A program made the position numbers and the translations under genes. From Thiomonas intermedia (GTDB lineage: Bacteria > Pseudomonadota > Gammaproteobacteria > Burkholderiales > Burkholderiaceae_C), in the NCBI RefSeq assembly GCF_002028405.1, contig NZ_CP020046.1, positions 1,054,001 through 1,118,000 of the forward strand: a DNA stretch of 64,000 bases, read 5' to 3'. This document shows, one piece after another, positions 43,441 to 52,495 of the stretch (its first letter is position 1; each line of letters begins with the position of its first letter). The notes beneath the pieces are model-generated. The model had not been told where the DNA came from, did no database searches, and saw nothing but the letters and a program-made list of their open reading frames with translations.

Positions 43441-44649
43441 CCCCCGCGCCAACCACGCCTGCGCCAGCCTGACCCAGAAGCTGCCGCCCAGTGGGATGAG
43501 GTCGTCGTTGAAGTCGTAGTTCGGGTTGTGCAGGGTGCACGGGCCCAGGCCGTGGCCGGGAGCGCGGTGGTCGCCGTCGCCGTTGCCGATGATGAGATAG
43601 GCCCCGGGCTTTTCCTGCAGCATGAAAGAAAAATCTTCCGCGCCCATCGACGGCACGAACGTGTGCACCGCTTCAGGCCCCGCCGTCTCCACCATCACCC
43701 GCCGGGCGAACTCGGCCTCGGCGGCGTGGTTGATGGTGGGCGGATAGTTGCGCTTGAACGCAAACTCGCACGCCACGCCGAAAGCCGCCGCGGTGTGGGT
43801 GGCGATGTCGCGCATGCGGGCCTCGATCAGGTCGAGCGTCTCGGTGGTGAAGCTGCGCGCCGTGCCCTGAATCTCGGCCACTTCGGGAATCACATTGGTC
43901 GCCTCGCCGGTATGAATCATGGTGACCGAGATCACCGCCGGGTCAAGAGGTGCGCGGTTGCGGGTGACGATGGTCTGAAACGCCTGCACCATCTGGCAGG
44001 CGGCGGGCACCGGGTCGAGGCCCAGATGCGGCATGGCCGCGTGCGCCCCCTTGCCGGTGAGTTTGATGCGGAACTCGTTGCTCGACGCCATCACCGGCCC
44101 GGCCTTCACCGCGAAGTGCCCCGCCGGAATGCCCGGCCAGTTGTGCATGCCAAACACCGCCTGCACCGGAAAGCGCTCGAACAGGCCGTCCCTGATCATT
44201 TCGCGCGCGCCGCCGCCGCCCTCTTCGGCCGGCTGGAAGATGCAGACCACCGTGCCCTCGAAATCGCGCGTGCGGGCCAGATGCTGCGCCGCCGCCAGCA
44301 GCATGGCGGTGTGGCCGTCGTGGCCGCAGGCGTGCATCTTGCCGGGGTGCTGGCTGGCGTGGGCGAAGGTGTTGAATTCGGTCACCGGCAGGGCGTCGAA
44401 GTCGGCGCGCAGGCCGATCATGCGGCCCTGCCCTGGGCCCGCCTGCCCGCCGTCGCGCCCGTGAATCACCCCCACCACCCCGGTCTTGCCCAGGCCGCGA
44501 TGCACCTCCACGCCCCAGGCCGTCAACTGCGCTGCCACCACCTCGGCGGTGCGCAGCTCCTCGAAGCACAGCTCGGGATGCGCGTGCAGATCGCGCCGCA
44601 AGGCGGTGAGCGCGGCGGCTTCGGTCACGATGGAATCGATGAGTGGCAT
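43438..44649 (-). CDS. M20-family amidohydrolase (hippurate hydrolase/HipO-like)
   Basis: A 403-residue metal-dependent peptidase/amidohydrolase. DLHAHPELCFEE (20-31), the metal-binding MHACGHDGHTA, FQPAEEGGGGA (Glu-Glu catalytic/metal pair) and GMHNWPG are typical, and MGAEDFSFMLQEKPG is near the C-terminus. These enzymes remove acyl groups from amino acids such as hippurate. The start is ATG 44649 (MPLIDSIV), with the longer upstream frame rejected as atypical. The stop codon lies within a repeat-array edge, so the C-terminus may have been set by the insertion. Confidence 0.9.
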   Translation of the reverse strand: MPLIDSIVTEAAALTALRRDLHAHPELCFEELRTAEVVAAQLTAWGVEVHRGLGKTGVVGVIHGRDGGQAGPGQGRMIGLRADFDALPVTEFNTFAHASQHPGKMHACGHDGHTAMLLAAAQHLARTRDFEGTVVCIFQPAEEGGGGAREMIRDGLFERFPVQAVFGMHNWPGIPAGHFAVKAGPVMASSNEFRIKLTGKGAHAAMPHLGLDPVPAACQMVQAFQTIVTRNRAPLDPAVISVTMIHTGEATNVIPEVAEIQGTARSFTTETLDLIEARMRDIATHTAAAFGVACEFAFKRNYPPTINHAAEAEFARRVMVETAGPEAVHTFVPSMGAEDFSFMLQEKPGAYLIIGNGDGDHRAPGHGLGPCTLHNPNYDFNDDLIPLGGSFWVRLAQAWLARG

Positions 44650-44948
44650 GATGGTCTGTCTCCCAGCAAAGCGGGGCAAGGTATCGCCGAGCCCCTGGTG
44701 TGCGGCGCGCCTTGGGTCAGGACGATGCCCGATCTTCGGAACAGCCGCGCGGCGCCGACCGCCCGATTGTGCCCCAGTCGGCCCCAACTTGAAGCGCCCA
44801 CGACAGGCCGCGAAAAACCGTCAACTCAACCGCGCCGAGTGACAAAAGAGGTTCACGGGCGCCACAAACCGTCGCACCGAAACCACCCCGTGCACGCCAA
44901 ACCGTGAAGCAGTTCACACATTGTCCCGCGCCGTGCCCCCCAACCCGC

Positions 44949-44964
44949 TGGCCTGCGGTTTGCA
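44949..44964 (+). promoter_or_regulatory. Sigma-54-type promoter for pilin 1
   Basis: TGGCCTGCGGTTTGCA keeps the invariant GG (-24) and GC (-12), with the correct 10-bp spacing and the TTGCA core. It lies 60 bp upstream of the pilin ATG. Type IV pilin genes are classic sigma-54/PilR targets. Confidence 0.65.
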
Positions 44965-45024
44965 GAGCCAGAATGACGATTGTTTACAAATCCTGGACTC
45001 AACCCTTCCAAGCACGACCCGACC

Positions 45025-45465
<441 letters not shown>

Positions 45466-45486
45466 CACGGCCCATTCCTCTCACCG

Positions 45487-45521
45487 CAAGAGGGCGCAGG
45501 CTTCAAGCCTGCGCCCTCTTG
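45487..45521 (+). terminator. Strong hairpin after pilin 1
   Basis: CAAGAGGGCGCAGGC and its perfect complement flank a TTCAA loop. There is only a weak T tract after it (CTTTGG), so it may work as a 3' stabiliser or bidirectional terminator. Similar GCAGGCTTCAAGCCTGC palindromes are widespread REP-like sequences in Burkholderiales. Confidence 0.6.
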
Positions 45522-45651
45522 CTTTGGGGCGATGCCAATTCGCAGGCCGGGCTGACAAAAACGGGCGATGACGACAAAGATTGTCAGCGGCCTGAAGAGT
45601 CGCGGGGCTGGATTTCGTGAACCAGTTCACAGAAAAGGCAGGATTTCGGGC

Positions 45652-45667
45652 TGGCACGGCTTGTGCT
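45652..45667 (+). promoter_or_regulatory. Sigma-54 promoter for pilin 2
   Basis: TGGCACGGCTTGTGCT matches the consensus TGGCACG-N4-TTGCW at nearly every fixed position, with correct GG-GC spacing. Transcription would start near 45679, giving a leader of about 137 nt before the ATG at 45816. Confidence 0.8.
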
Positions 45668-45815
45668 CTATGTTCCCTGCCCATCGGGGGGTGATGTCAG
45701 TCCACCGCAGCTCGGGGCAGCATCTCCAGGTTCACCTCCGCTCCGGGCTGCGGCGTTTTTTACCCAACCGTTCTTGTTCATTAATTTTCTTACTTTCCAC
45801 TCTCGGGAGTTTCAG

Positions 45816-46295
45816 ATGAAACGCAATCTCAGCATCAAGCAACAAATGCAGCAAGGCTTCACCCTGATCGAATTGATGATCGTGGTGGCGATTATTGGTA
45901 TTTTGGCAGCCATCGCGATTCCGGCTTATCAGAATTACACGATTCGGGCGCAGGTTTCGGAAGGTCTTTCGTTGGCTGATGGGGCAAAAACCGCGCTGGC
46001 AGAATATTACACCAATAAGGGAACATTCCCATCGCAAAATGCATCTGCTGGACTTGCAGCGGCCAATGCCATTACTGGAAGCTATGTTTCTAATGTTAAT
46101 GCTGCAGGAGGCAAAATTCTGATTACCTTCAGCAAGGCCTCTCCTCAGAAGGCCAATAGCGCAATTGATGGCAAAATTCTGTCCTTGTCGGCGGTAACAG
46201 CCGGTGGCGGATCCATTCGTTGGACTTGCGGTACTACTTCCGCTGGCACTACCGTTCCTACTCAATACCTGCCCAGTTCTTGCAACGGTAGCTAA
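45816..46295 (+). CDS. pilA: Type IV pilin, copy 2
   Basis: A 159-residue prepilin with a 14-residue leader ([14 protein letters not shown]), mature [18 protein letters not shown], the same [15 protein letters not shown] helix as copy 1, and a C-terminal loop bounded by Cys in WTCGTT and in PSSC. Codon use and base composition are visibly more AT-rich than the surroundings, as in many pilin genes that are exchanged between strains. GGGAG lies 7 nt before ATG 45816. It has its own sigma-54 promoter and a rho-independent terminator, so it is expressed as a single gene and is the likelier major pilin. Confidence 0.93.
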   Translation: MKRNLSIKQQMQQGFTLIELMIVVAIIGILAAIAIPAYQNYTIRAQVSEGLSLADGAKTALAEYYTNKGTFPSQNASAGLAAANAITGSYVSNVNAAGGKILITFSKASPQKANSAIDGKILSLSAVTAGGGSIRWTCGTTSAGTTVPTQYLPSSCNGS

Positions 46296-46342
46296 AAGTG
46301 AATGGGGTCAGGTCTAGTTCCATACCCCCCTTCTTCACCCGG

Positions 46343-46367
46343 AAACCCGCCGCGAGGCGGGTTTTTT
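46343..46367 (+). terminator. Rho-independent terminator after pilin 2
   Basis: AAACCCGCC, loop GCGA, GGCGGGTTT, then a run of T. This is a textbook intrinsic terminator 47 bp after the pilin stop. The short tract just before it (46300-46320, AATGGGGTCAGGTCTAG) resembles the palindromic insert in the second GT-C gene. Confidence 0.85.
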
Positions 46368-46474
46368 CATGGCCTCACAAATACCCTGACGCCTCCATGC
46401 CATCGGCCCTGCCTGATTTGGATATGGTGGCCTGATCGTGAACTGCGCTGAACGTCCTGTGCGTGGGTTCCGCC

Positions 46475-46579
46475 ATGGACGCCATCAGGCAGGCCGTGCG
46501 CATCCCGCGCGAATTCGAGTTGAAAGGGCGGGAGGCTGTCATGCGCCGCGAGGGAGGCCGGCTTGCAGCCTCTGGCTGA
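46475..46579 (+). pseudogene. VapB-type antitoxin remnant
   Basis: A 34-codon frame resembles the core of a VapB/AbrB-like antitoxin: RQAVRIPREFELKG, followed by EAVMRREGGRL. The normal N-terminal strand (with KVFKSGRS-like sequence) and C-terminal toxin-binding tail are missing. It sits directly before the VapC remnant, in the usual antitoxin-toxin order. Confidence 0.6.
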
Positions 46580-46588
46580 TGTGAAGCG

Positions 46589-46900
46589 GTGACGCCGACT
46601 TTGCGTTCTTTGCCCGACACCAACGTGCTGTCGGATTTGCTACGCCATCCGCGACGGCATCGTTGCCCAGGCCATCGCCCGGGTCGGGGATTCGCAGGTG
46701 TGCACGTCGATCGTGGTGGGTGCCGAACTGCGCTTCGGCGCTGGAAAGAGCCGGTACGCCCATCGGCCCGAACGACCTGCTCATCGCCGCGCACGCTTTG
46801 TGCGAAGACCTCGCTCTGGCAACCACCAAGGTGCGGACGTTGTCACGCATCGAGTCGTTGCGCGTGGAAAATGAGCCGAATGACCCAAGCGTCGGGTCCA
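46589..46900 (+). pseudogene. VapC-type PIN toxin remnant, frameshifted and deleted
   Basis: Pieces of one PIN protein appear in three successive frames: LPDTNVLSDLLRHP (first Asp of the nuclease site), then RDGIVAQAIARVGDSQVCTSIVVGAELRFGAGKS, then LERAGTPIGPNDLLIAAHAL and IESLRVEN. The middle of the protein, between GAGKS and LERAGTP, is absent. The gene is clearly inactive. An intact but unrelated Phd/VapC pair lies at 52496-53154. Confidence 0.7.
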
Positions 46901-46930
46901 GGGCCCGTTATCCAAAGCTAGACTCGCACC

Positions 46931-47092
46931 ATGCTCCATTTTCCGCCTCTCGAATTACCGCATGCGCTCCATCCCGTCACGGCCCGGGGCGACCGGCGAG
47001 AGGCCCTCTCTGTCGATGACACGGACCGCCGACTGCTTCTGGAGATCGCGGGCCGTGGGGTGCGCCGCCACGAGGCAAGGCGTATGCGATGA
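46931..47092 (+). CDS. Small uncharacterised ORF overlapping the GT-C gene
   Basis: A 53-codon frame whose ATGCGATGA end overlaps the next gene's ATG by 4 nt, the pattern of translational coupling. The protein is short, His/Leu-rich at the start and Arg-rich at the end; I do not recognise it. It may be a leader peptide or a decayed gene. No clear ribosome binding site is visible. Confidence 0.35.
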   Translation: MLHFPPLELPHALHPVTARGDRREALSVDDTDRRLLLEIAGRGVRRHEARRMR

Positions 47093-49488
47093 AGCCAGAC
47101 CTGACCCCGAAGCTCTTTTCGAAGCTGTTTCTGCTGTTCATTCTCGCGCTGGGCTTGCTGGTTTATTGGCCGGGGCTGTCGGGCGGTTATGTGTTCGACG
47201 ATTTCGGCAATCTGGTGGACAACGCGGCGTTTGCGCAAAGTGCGCTGCAGTCTCATTTCTGGCACGCCATCTGGAGCGCGCATGCCGGGCCGCTGGACCG
47301 GCCGCTGTCGATGTTCACCTTTGCCGCGCAGATGGTGTTCACCGGCATGAACCCCTGGCCGCTAAAGCTGGCGAATGTGCTGCTGCATCTGTTCAACGGC
47401 GCTCTGGTGTGGTTGCTGTCGGCGCGGGTGCTGGGCTGGCTGGAGCGCCGGGCGCCGAGCCCCTGGCTGGTCGGCGCCCCTGCGTTGGCGCTGCTCGCCA
47501 CGGCGGCCTGGGTACTGGCCCCGATTCAGCTCACGGCGGTGCTTTACGTGATTCAGCGCGAAGAGTCGCTGGCCTCGGCCTTCGTGCTGCTGGGGCTGCT
47601 GGCGTATTGGCATGGCCGCATGCGGCTGATCGCCGGCCGGCGCGGCGCCTTGGCGTGGATCTGGGGCAGTCTGGCGCTGGGCACGGCCCTGGCCGCGCTG
47701 GCGAAGGAGACCGGGGTGATGCTGCCGGCCTATGCCTTCGTGCTGGAGTGGGTGGTGCTGCGCGGGGCGCGGGCGGCGACAAGCCTCCCCACCCCTGCCC
47801 TCCCCACAGGTGGGGAGGGAGTCTCTTGCTCGTCCTCCAGCAGTGGTGAAGGTCGGGAGGGACATACCCAAAACCGTGACACGCCGTCTTCTCCTCCCCT
47901 ACGCAGTGGGGGAGGTCGGGAGGGGCATACCCAAAACCGTGACACGCCGTCTTCTCCTCCCCTACGCAGTGGGGGAGGTCGGGAGGGGGAGTCGGCCGCG
48001 CCGCCCTCCGGCCTCAACCCGCTGATTCCGGTGTTCGTGGTGCTGCTGCTCATTCCCGGCGTGCTGGGCCTGGCGTGGCTGTTACCCGGGGCGCTCAACG
48101 GCTCGGCCTACGCCGCCCGTCCGTTCACCTTGAGCGAGAGGCTGTTCACCGAAGGCCGGGTGCTGGTGGACTATCTGCGCTGGATCGTACTGCCCTCGCC
48201 CGATGCGCTTTCGCTCTATCACGACGACATTGCGCTATCCACCGGCTGGCTCTCGCCGTGGACGACGGCGGCAAGCTGGGCGTTTCTGGCGGCGCTGCTG
48301 GGTGCGGCGCTGGCCTTGCGCCGCCGCCTGCCGTTGTTCGCGTTCGGTGTGCTGTGGTGGTTCGCCGGGCAGTCGCTGCTGTCTACCTTCGTGCCGCTGG
48401 AGCTGGTGTACGAGCATCGCAACTATCTGCCGGACTGGGGGGTGTTTCTGGCGCTGTTCGCGCTGTTGTTCACCTGGAGCCCGCAAGCCGCGAAGCGCCG
48501 TGCTCACCTCCCCCACCCCGTGGGGGAGGCCGGGAGGGGGAGCCCGCCCGATGCCGGGCGCCGCGGCACGCTGCGCCTGCTCACCGTGGGCGCCGTGTTG
48601 GCGTTGATCACGCTCTACGGTCTTTTCACCACGCTTCGGGCGCAGACCTGGGGCAACCCGTACCGGCTGGCGTATTTCGAGGCGACCACGCATCCGAAGT
48701 CGCCGCGCGCCAGTTACGACCTGGGCCGCATGATGCTCATCACCGCGCAAGGCGTGGACAGCCCGCAGTTCCAGATGGGCATGCGGCAGATGGAACAGGG
48801 CGCCCTGCTGCCCGGCGCCGATCTGCAGCCTTTGCAGGCCCTGGTATTCATGTCGGCGAAAAACGGCCTGCCGATTCAACCTCGGTGGTGGGCCGAGATG
48901 CACCACACCATCGCCACTCAGCCGATGAGCTCCGAAGACGTGGGCGCGCTCTACAGCCTGATCCAGTGCAGCAACAATGGCGTGTGCCACTACACCCCGG
49001 AGGACGTGCAGCAACTCGGCCGACTGGTGGCCTTCGCGGTGCAGCGCAACCCGGGCCGGGCCGATCTGGTCACGCTGCAAGCCAACTGGGCCGCCAACCT
49101 TGCGCACGACAACCCGCTGGCCTACCAGCTCATGCTGCGCGCCGTGGCGCTCGACCCCGGCAAGTACGACTACTGGAAAAACCTGCTGCTCATGCAGATG
49201 GCCGCCGGGCTGTACGCCGATGCGGGCCAGGTGCTTGAGCGCATGCGCGAGCTGAACCGGTTTGGCATTCACGACGCGGAAATCGAGAAGCTGGGCCATG
49301 AGTTGCAGCACAAACTCGACTTGGCGGGCAGAAACACTCCCCCTCCCAACCTCCCCCACGGCGTGGGGGAGGAGAAACCCGCGCTGCGCGATACAAAAGC
49401 CGCCCCCCCCAACCTCCCCCACGCCGTAGGGGAGGAGTCTGAAGCTCCCTCCCCACAGGTGGGGAGGGCTGGGGTGGGGAGGCCGTAG
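47089..49488 (+). CDS. GT-C-type membrane glycosyltransferase with TPR-like tail, repeat-invaded (copy 1)
   Basis: A 799-residue protein with about 10-12 membrane helices followed by a soluble helical, TPR-like region (about 500-745). The first periplasmic loop has YVFDDFGNLVDN, the acidic DD motif of GT-C enzymes that use polyprenyl-phosphate sugars. Its place directly after two pilin genes suggests pilin glycosylation, as TfpW does in Pseudomonas; that is inference. It contains translated repeat DNA at about residues 233-303 and 472-486, and its last 50 residues are repeat-derived. Copy 2 lacks the first insert and the tail, so these are additions. Confidence 0.75.
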   Translation: MKPDLTPKLFSKLFLLFILALGLLVYWPGLSGGYVFDDFGNLVDNAAFAQSALQSHFWHAIWSAHAGPLDRPLSMFTFAAQMVFTGMNPWPLKLANVLLHLFNGALVWLLSARVLGWLERRAPSPWLVGAPALALLATAAWVLAPIQLTAVLYVIQREESLASAFVLLGLLAYWHGRMRLIAGRRGALAWIWGSLALGTALAALAKETGVMLPAYAFVLEWVVLRGARAATSLPTPALPTGGEGVSCSSSSSGEGREGHTQNRDTPSSPPLRSGGGREGHTQNRDTPSSPPLRSGGGREGESAAPPSGLNPLIPVFVVLLLIPGVLGLAWLLPGALNGSAYAARPFTLSERLFTEGRVLVDYLRWIVLPSPDALSLYHDDIALSTGWLSPWTTAASWAFLAALLGAALALRRRLPLFAFGVLWWFAGQSLLSTFVPLELVYEHRNYLPDWGVFLALFALLFTWSPQAAKRRAHLPHPVGEAGRGSPPDAGRRGTLRLLTVGAVLALITLYGLFTTLRAQTWGNPYRLAYFEATTHPKSPRASYDLGRMMLITAQGVDSPQFQMGMRQMEQGALLPGADLQPLQALVFMSAKNGLPIQPRWWAEMHHTIATQPMSSEDVGALYSLIQCSNNGVCHYTPEDVQQLGRLVAFAVQRNPGRADLVTLQANWAANLAHDNPLAYQLMLRAVALDPGKYDYWKNLLLMQMAAGLYADAGQVLERMRELNRFGIHDAEIEKLGHELQHKLDLAGRNTPPPNLPHGVGEEKPALRDTKAAPPNLPHAVGEESEAPSPQVGRAGVGRP
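47785..47996. repeat. Repeat array inside the GT-C gene (copy 1)
   Basis: An end unit (CCCTGCCCTCCCCACAGGTGG) is followed by two 63-bp units (CATACCCAAAACCGTGACACG at 47863 and 47926, each with CCTCCCCTACGCAGTGGGGGAGG). It is in frame and stop-free. It falls in a loop after a membrane helix (FVLEWVVLRGAR), where the paralogous gene has different, unrepeated sequence. Confidence 0.85.
48503..48545. repeat. Single repeat unit fragment inside the GT-C gene
   Basis: CTCACCTCCCCCACCCCGTG, then GGGGAGGCCGGGAGGGGGAG: one hairpin core of the 63-bp unit, in frame, located in the loop before the last membrane helix. Confidence 0.75.
49334..49485. repeat. Repeat array forming the 3' end of the GT-C gene (copy 1)
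   Basis: Two 63-bp-type units (CTCCCCCACGGCGTGGGGGAG and CTCCCCCACGCCGTAGGGGAG) plus the end unit CCCTCCCCACAGGTGGGGAGGG. It encodes the last 50 residues and the stop. Its GGGGAGG also provides the ribosome binding site for the next gene (ATG 49491). Confidence 0.85.
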
Positions 49489-49490
49489 GC

Positions 49491-51557
49491 ATGCACACTC
49501 CAGAGACATCGATGCCTTCTTCCCATCTACGCCGGATGCGGCCCCTTCTGGCTCTCGGTGCCCTGCTGATCGTGGGTTGGCTGGCTTACTGGCCTGGCCG
49601 CACCGGACCCTTTCTGTTCGACGACTTCTCCAACCTCGCCCCCTTGGGCGACTACGGACAGATCGACACCTGGTGGAAGGCGGTGGCCTTTCTCACCTCG
49701 GGCTTTGCCGGGCCGACGGGGCGGCCGCTGGCCCTGGCGACCTTTCTGCTCGACGCCCGCAACTGGCCGGCGGCGCCCGAGGCTTTCAAGCTCACCAATG
49801 TGGCGATTCATCTGCTCAACGGCGCGCTGCTCGCGGGGCTGTGCGCGGCGCTGGCGCGGGCGCTGGGCCTGGCGCGGCGGCCTGCCGCCTGGGCCGGCGT
49901 GCTGGCCGCAGGGCTGTGGCTGCTCGACCCGTTCTGGGTGAGCACCACGCTGTATGTGGTGCAGCGCATGGCCATGCTTGCCGCCACGTTCGTGTTTGCG
50001 GGTCTGTGGGGCTACGCGCATGGCCGCGCCTTGCTGGCGCAGGGGCGCAGGCGCTCGGCCTACGCGTGGATGAGCGTGTCGCTCGCGCTGGGCACGCTGC
50101 TGGCGGTGCTCTCCAAGGAGAACGGCGCGCTGCTGCCGCTGCTGGCCTGGGTGCTGGAGGCCTTGGTGTTCGACCGGCAGCACACCGCCGTGGCGCAAGG
50201 CGGGCGCGCTTTTCTCGCCTGGCGCTGGGTGTTCGTGCGGCTGCCCGCGCTAGTGGTGTTGGGCTATCTCGCCACGTTTCTGCCGGGGCTGTGGACGGGG
50301 GCAATGGCCGGGCGCGACTTCACGCCGCTGCAACGGCTGCTCACCGAGTGCCGCATCGTCTGGACGTATCTGGGCGATATCTGGCTGGCGCGCACGCACG
50401 ACGGCGGCCTGTTCCATGACGACATCGTGCTCTCGACCGGGCTGCTGCAACCGCTGTCCACGCTGTTTGCGGTGTTCGGCATCCTGGCGCTCATCGTCTT
50501 TGCCGCGATGTCGCGCTGGGCGCGGCACCCCGTGGTGGCCGCGGCCGGCGTGGCCGTGGGTTTCTATCTGGCGGGGCAGGTGATGGAGAGCACCTGGCTG
50601 CAGCTCGAACTCGCCTTCGAACATCGCAACTACCTGCCCGCGGGGCTGATGTTTCTGCCCTTGGCGATCGCGCTGGTCAATGGCCTGAATGGGGTCAGGC
50701 CTGGTCTTGTAGCCCAGGCATCGGGGCTAGACCAGACCCCGCCCCGGCGCCGCTGGGCGGTGTGGTTTGCCGTTGCGCTGCTGGCCCTGTTGGCGCTGCA
50801 GACGGCACGTCGGGCGGACGTCTGGGGCAAACCATTCCAGCAGGCTCTGGTGTGGGCGCGTGAGCACCCGGATTCACCGCGCGCGCAAGGCTATCTGGCC
50901 AATTTCTGGAGCAACACCGGCAACACGCCCGAGGCCGCCCGCCTGCTCGATGCCGCACTGCGCCAGCACCCGCGCAGCCTGATTTTGCTGATCAATCGCG
51001 CCGGCGTGGCTTGCGCCCTGGGCGAGGCGCCAGCGGGTTTGCGCGCCAGGCTGCTGCATGCTGCCCGCACGGCCGATCTGGCGGACAACGTCACCCAATA
51101 TCAGTTCGGCAAATTGCTCGATGGCCTGGGTACCTGCTCCGCGCTGGGTGCAGACTTCGGGCAAGACCTGATCGCCGCGGCGCTGGCCAACCCCCATGCC
51201 GATCAGACCGCGGTACAGCGCGATCTTCTGCACCGCAAAGCCCTGGCCGCGCTGAGCGCCGGGCATGCCCAGGCTGCCTATGCACTCGATCTGCAGGCGC
51301 TGCGATTACCCGATTTGCCGGTGGGCGCACGGTTGCGCTTCGCCGTGGAGCTTGCCAGCGCGGGGCATCAGCAGGAGGCGCTCGACCTGCTCAATGCGGT
51401 GCCCTCGCCCCTTGCGCACCTTCACGGCTGGAGCATGCCGGCGCTGCATCAGCGCTGGCTGCGGCATGTCGGCTTCTATCAGGACAGCGAGGCCCATCTG
51501 CGCAAGGTGCTGATGCGTGAAATCGCCGAGAAATCGACCCAGGGCACTGCACAATGA
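49491..51557 (+). CDS. GT-C-type membrane glycosyltransferase with TPR-like tail (copy 2)
   Basis: A 688-residue paralogue of the preceding protein: about 10-12 helices, then a soluble helical region. GPFLFDDFSNLAPL in the first loop carries the DD motif, and the segment YVVQRMAMLAATFVFAGLWGYAHGRALL parallels copy 1. A short foreign insert (about residues 401-417) is encoded by an inverted repeat. ATG 49491 is chosen because GGAGG lies 10-11 nt upstream; ATG 49512 is possible. The stop overlaps the GT2 gene by 4 nt (ATGA). Two enzymes may serve two pilins or add successive sugars. Confidence 0.75.
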   Translation: MHTPETSMPSSHLRRMRPLLALGALLIVGWLAYWPGRTGPFLFDDFSNLAPLGDYGQIDTWWKAVAFLTSGFAGPTGRPLALATFLLDARNWPAAPEAFKLTNVAIHLLNGALLAGLCAALARALGLARRPAAWAGVLAAGLWLLDPFWVSTTLYVVQRMAMLAATFVFAGLWGYAHGRALLAQGRRRSAYAWMSVSLALGTLLAVLSKENGALLPLLAWVLEALVFDRQHTAVAQGGRAFLAWRWVFVRLPALVVLGYLATFLPGLWTGAMAGRDFTPLQRLLTECRIVWTYLGDIWLARTHDGGLFHDDIVLSTGLLQPLSTLFAVFGILALIVFAAMSRWARHPVVAAAGVAVGFYLAGQVMESTWLQLELAFEHRNYLPAGLMFLPLAIALVNGLNGVRPGLVAQASGLDQTPPRRRWAVWFAVALLALLALQTARRADVWGKPFQQALVWAREHPDSPRAQGYLANFWSNTGNTPEAARLLDAALRQHPRSLILLINRAGVACALGEAPAGLRARLLHAARTADLADNVTQYQFGKLLDGLGTCSALGADFGQDLIAAALANPHADQTAVQRDLLHRKALAALSAGHAQAAYALDLQALRLPDLPVGARLRFAVELASAGHQQEALDLLNAVPSPLAHLHGWSMPALHQRWLRHVGFYQDSEAHLRKVLMREIAEKSTQGTAQ
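50691..50740. repeat. Palindromic insert inside GT-C copy 2 (third repeat family)
   Basis: GGGGTCAGGCCTGGTCT and AGACCAGACCCC form a stem (12 paired bases with a 5-nt bulge) around a 21-nt loop. The left part matches AATGGGGTCAGGTCTAG after pilin 2 (46300-46320). It is in frame and encodes GVRPGLVAQASGLDQTP, which the paralogue lacks. Such GGGGTCAGG palindromes resemble REP sequences associated with RAYT transposases, though no RAYT is in the window. Confidence 0.65.
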
Positions 51558-52453
51558 GCCTCACGCAAGCATCCACCCGCTCCGCCATGACGACCCACCC
51601 GCCCCGGCTTTCCATCGTTCTCCCCGCACGCAACGAAGCGGGCGCCGTGGGGCAGACGGTGGCGCGCATCCGGGGCCTCTACCCCGAAGCCGAAATCATC
51701 GTGGTGAACGACGGCTCGACCGATGCCACCGCGGCCGTGGCCGCGCAGGCCGGAGCGCAAGTCATCAGCAAGCCCTACGGCATGGGCAATGGCGCCGCCA
51801 TCAAGACGGGCGCTCGCGCTGCGCAAGGCGAGGTCTTGGTGTTCATGGACGCGGACGGGCAGCACGACCCCGCCGACATCCCCCGCCTTCTCGCCAAGCT
51901 GGACGAAGGCTACGACATGGCCGTGGGCGCGCGGGGCGATGGCTCTCAGGCCAGCGTGGGCCGGGGCCTGGCCAACGGCCTGTACAACCGCCTGGCAAGC
52001 TGGATGACCAATCACCCCGTGCGCGATCTGACCAGCGGCTTCCGCGCCGCGCGCGCCGACAAGTTTCTGGAGTTCATTCATCTGCTGCCCAACGGGTTTT
52101 CCTACCCGACGACCAGCACCATGGCGTTTTTCCGCAGCGCGTATCCGGTGGCCTATGTGCCCATCGTGGCGGCCAGGCGCGTGGGGACCAGCCACATCCG
52201 CCCCTTGCGCGACGGGGTGCGCTTCCTGCTCATCATTTTCAAGATTGCCACGCTGTATTCGCCGCTCAAGCTGTTCGCGCCGGTGGCGGCGGGGTTCACA
52301 CTGCTCGGCCTGGGCTGGTACGGCTACACCTACGCCACCGAAGGACGTTTCACCAATATGAGCGCCCTGCTGCTCAGCGCCGGCGTGATCGTTTTTCTCA
52401 TCGGGCTGATCTCGGAGCAGATCACCAATCTGACGTACAAGCGTGATGGTTGA
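51554..52453 (+). CDS. GT2 family glycosyltransferase, DPM1/GtrB-like (polyprenyl-phosphate sugar synthase)
   Basis: A 299-residue enzyme. LSIVLPARNEAGAVGQTV and VVNDGSTDAT start the GT-A fold, VFMDADGQHDP holds the DxD metal site, and HIRPLRDGVRFLLIIFKI is the typical GtrB-like membrane-proximal segment. Two C-terminal helices (about 235-285) anchor it. It probably moves a nucleotide sugar onto undecaprenyl phosphate, making the donor that GT-C enzymes use outside the membrane. Its 4-nt overlap with GT-C copy 2 supports this partnership. The start is ATG 51554; ATG 51590 is an alternative. Confidence 0.87.
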   Translation: MSLTQASTRSAMTTHPPRLSIVLPARNEAGAVGQTVARIRGLYPEAEIIVVNDGSTDATAAVAAQAGAQVISKPYGMGNGAAIKTGARAAQGEVLVFMDADGQHDPADIPRLLAKLDEGYDMAVGARGDGSQASVGRGLANGLYNRLASWMTNHPVRDLTSGFRAARADKFLEFIHLLPNGFSYPTTSTMAFFRSAYPVAYVPIVAARRVGTSHIRPLRDGVRFLLIIFKIATLYSPLKLFAPVAAGFTLLGLGWYGYTYATEGRFTNMSALLLSAGVIVFLIGLISEQITNLTYKRDG

Positions 52454-52495
52454 GCGGCTAAAATCGAGCTAGCCATCTCACGCAGCGAGCGCCCC

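Noticed and set aside
45816-46295. Pilin 2 as a pseudopilin of a type II secretion system
   Set aside because: C-terminal disulfide loop, size and own sigma-54 promoter fit PilA; no gsp genes are nearby.
47089-49488. GT-C copy 1 as a broken gene because of its repeat insertions
   Set aside because: All insertions keep the frame, helices and the DD motif match the paralogue, and the next genes are tightly packed, so I treat it as intact though altered.
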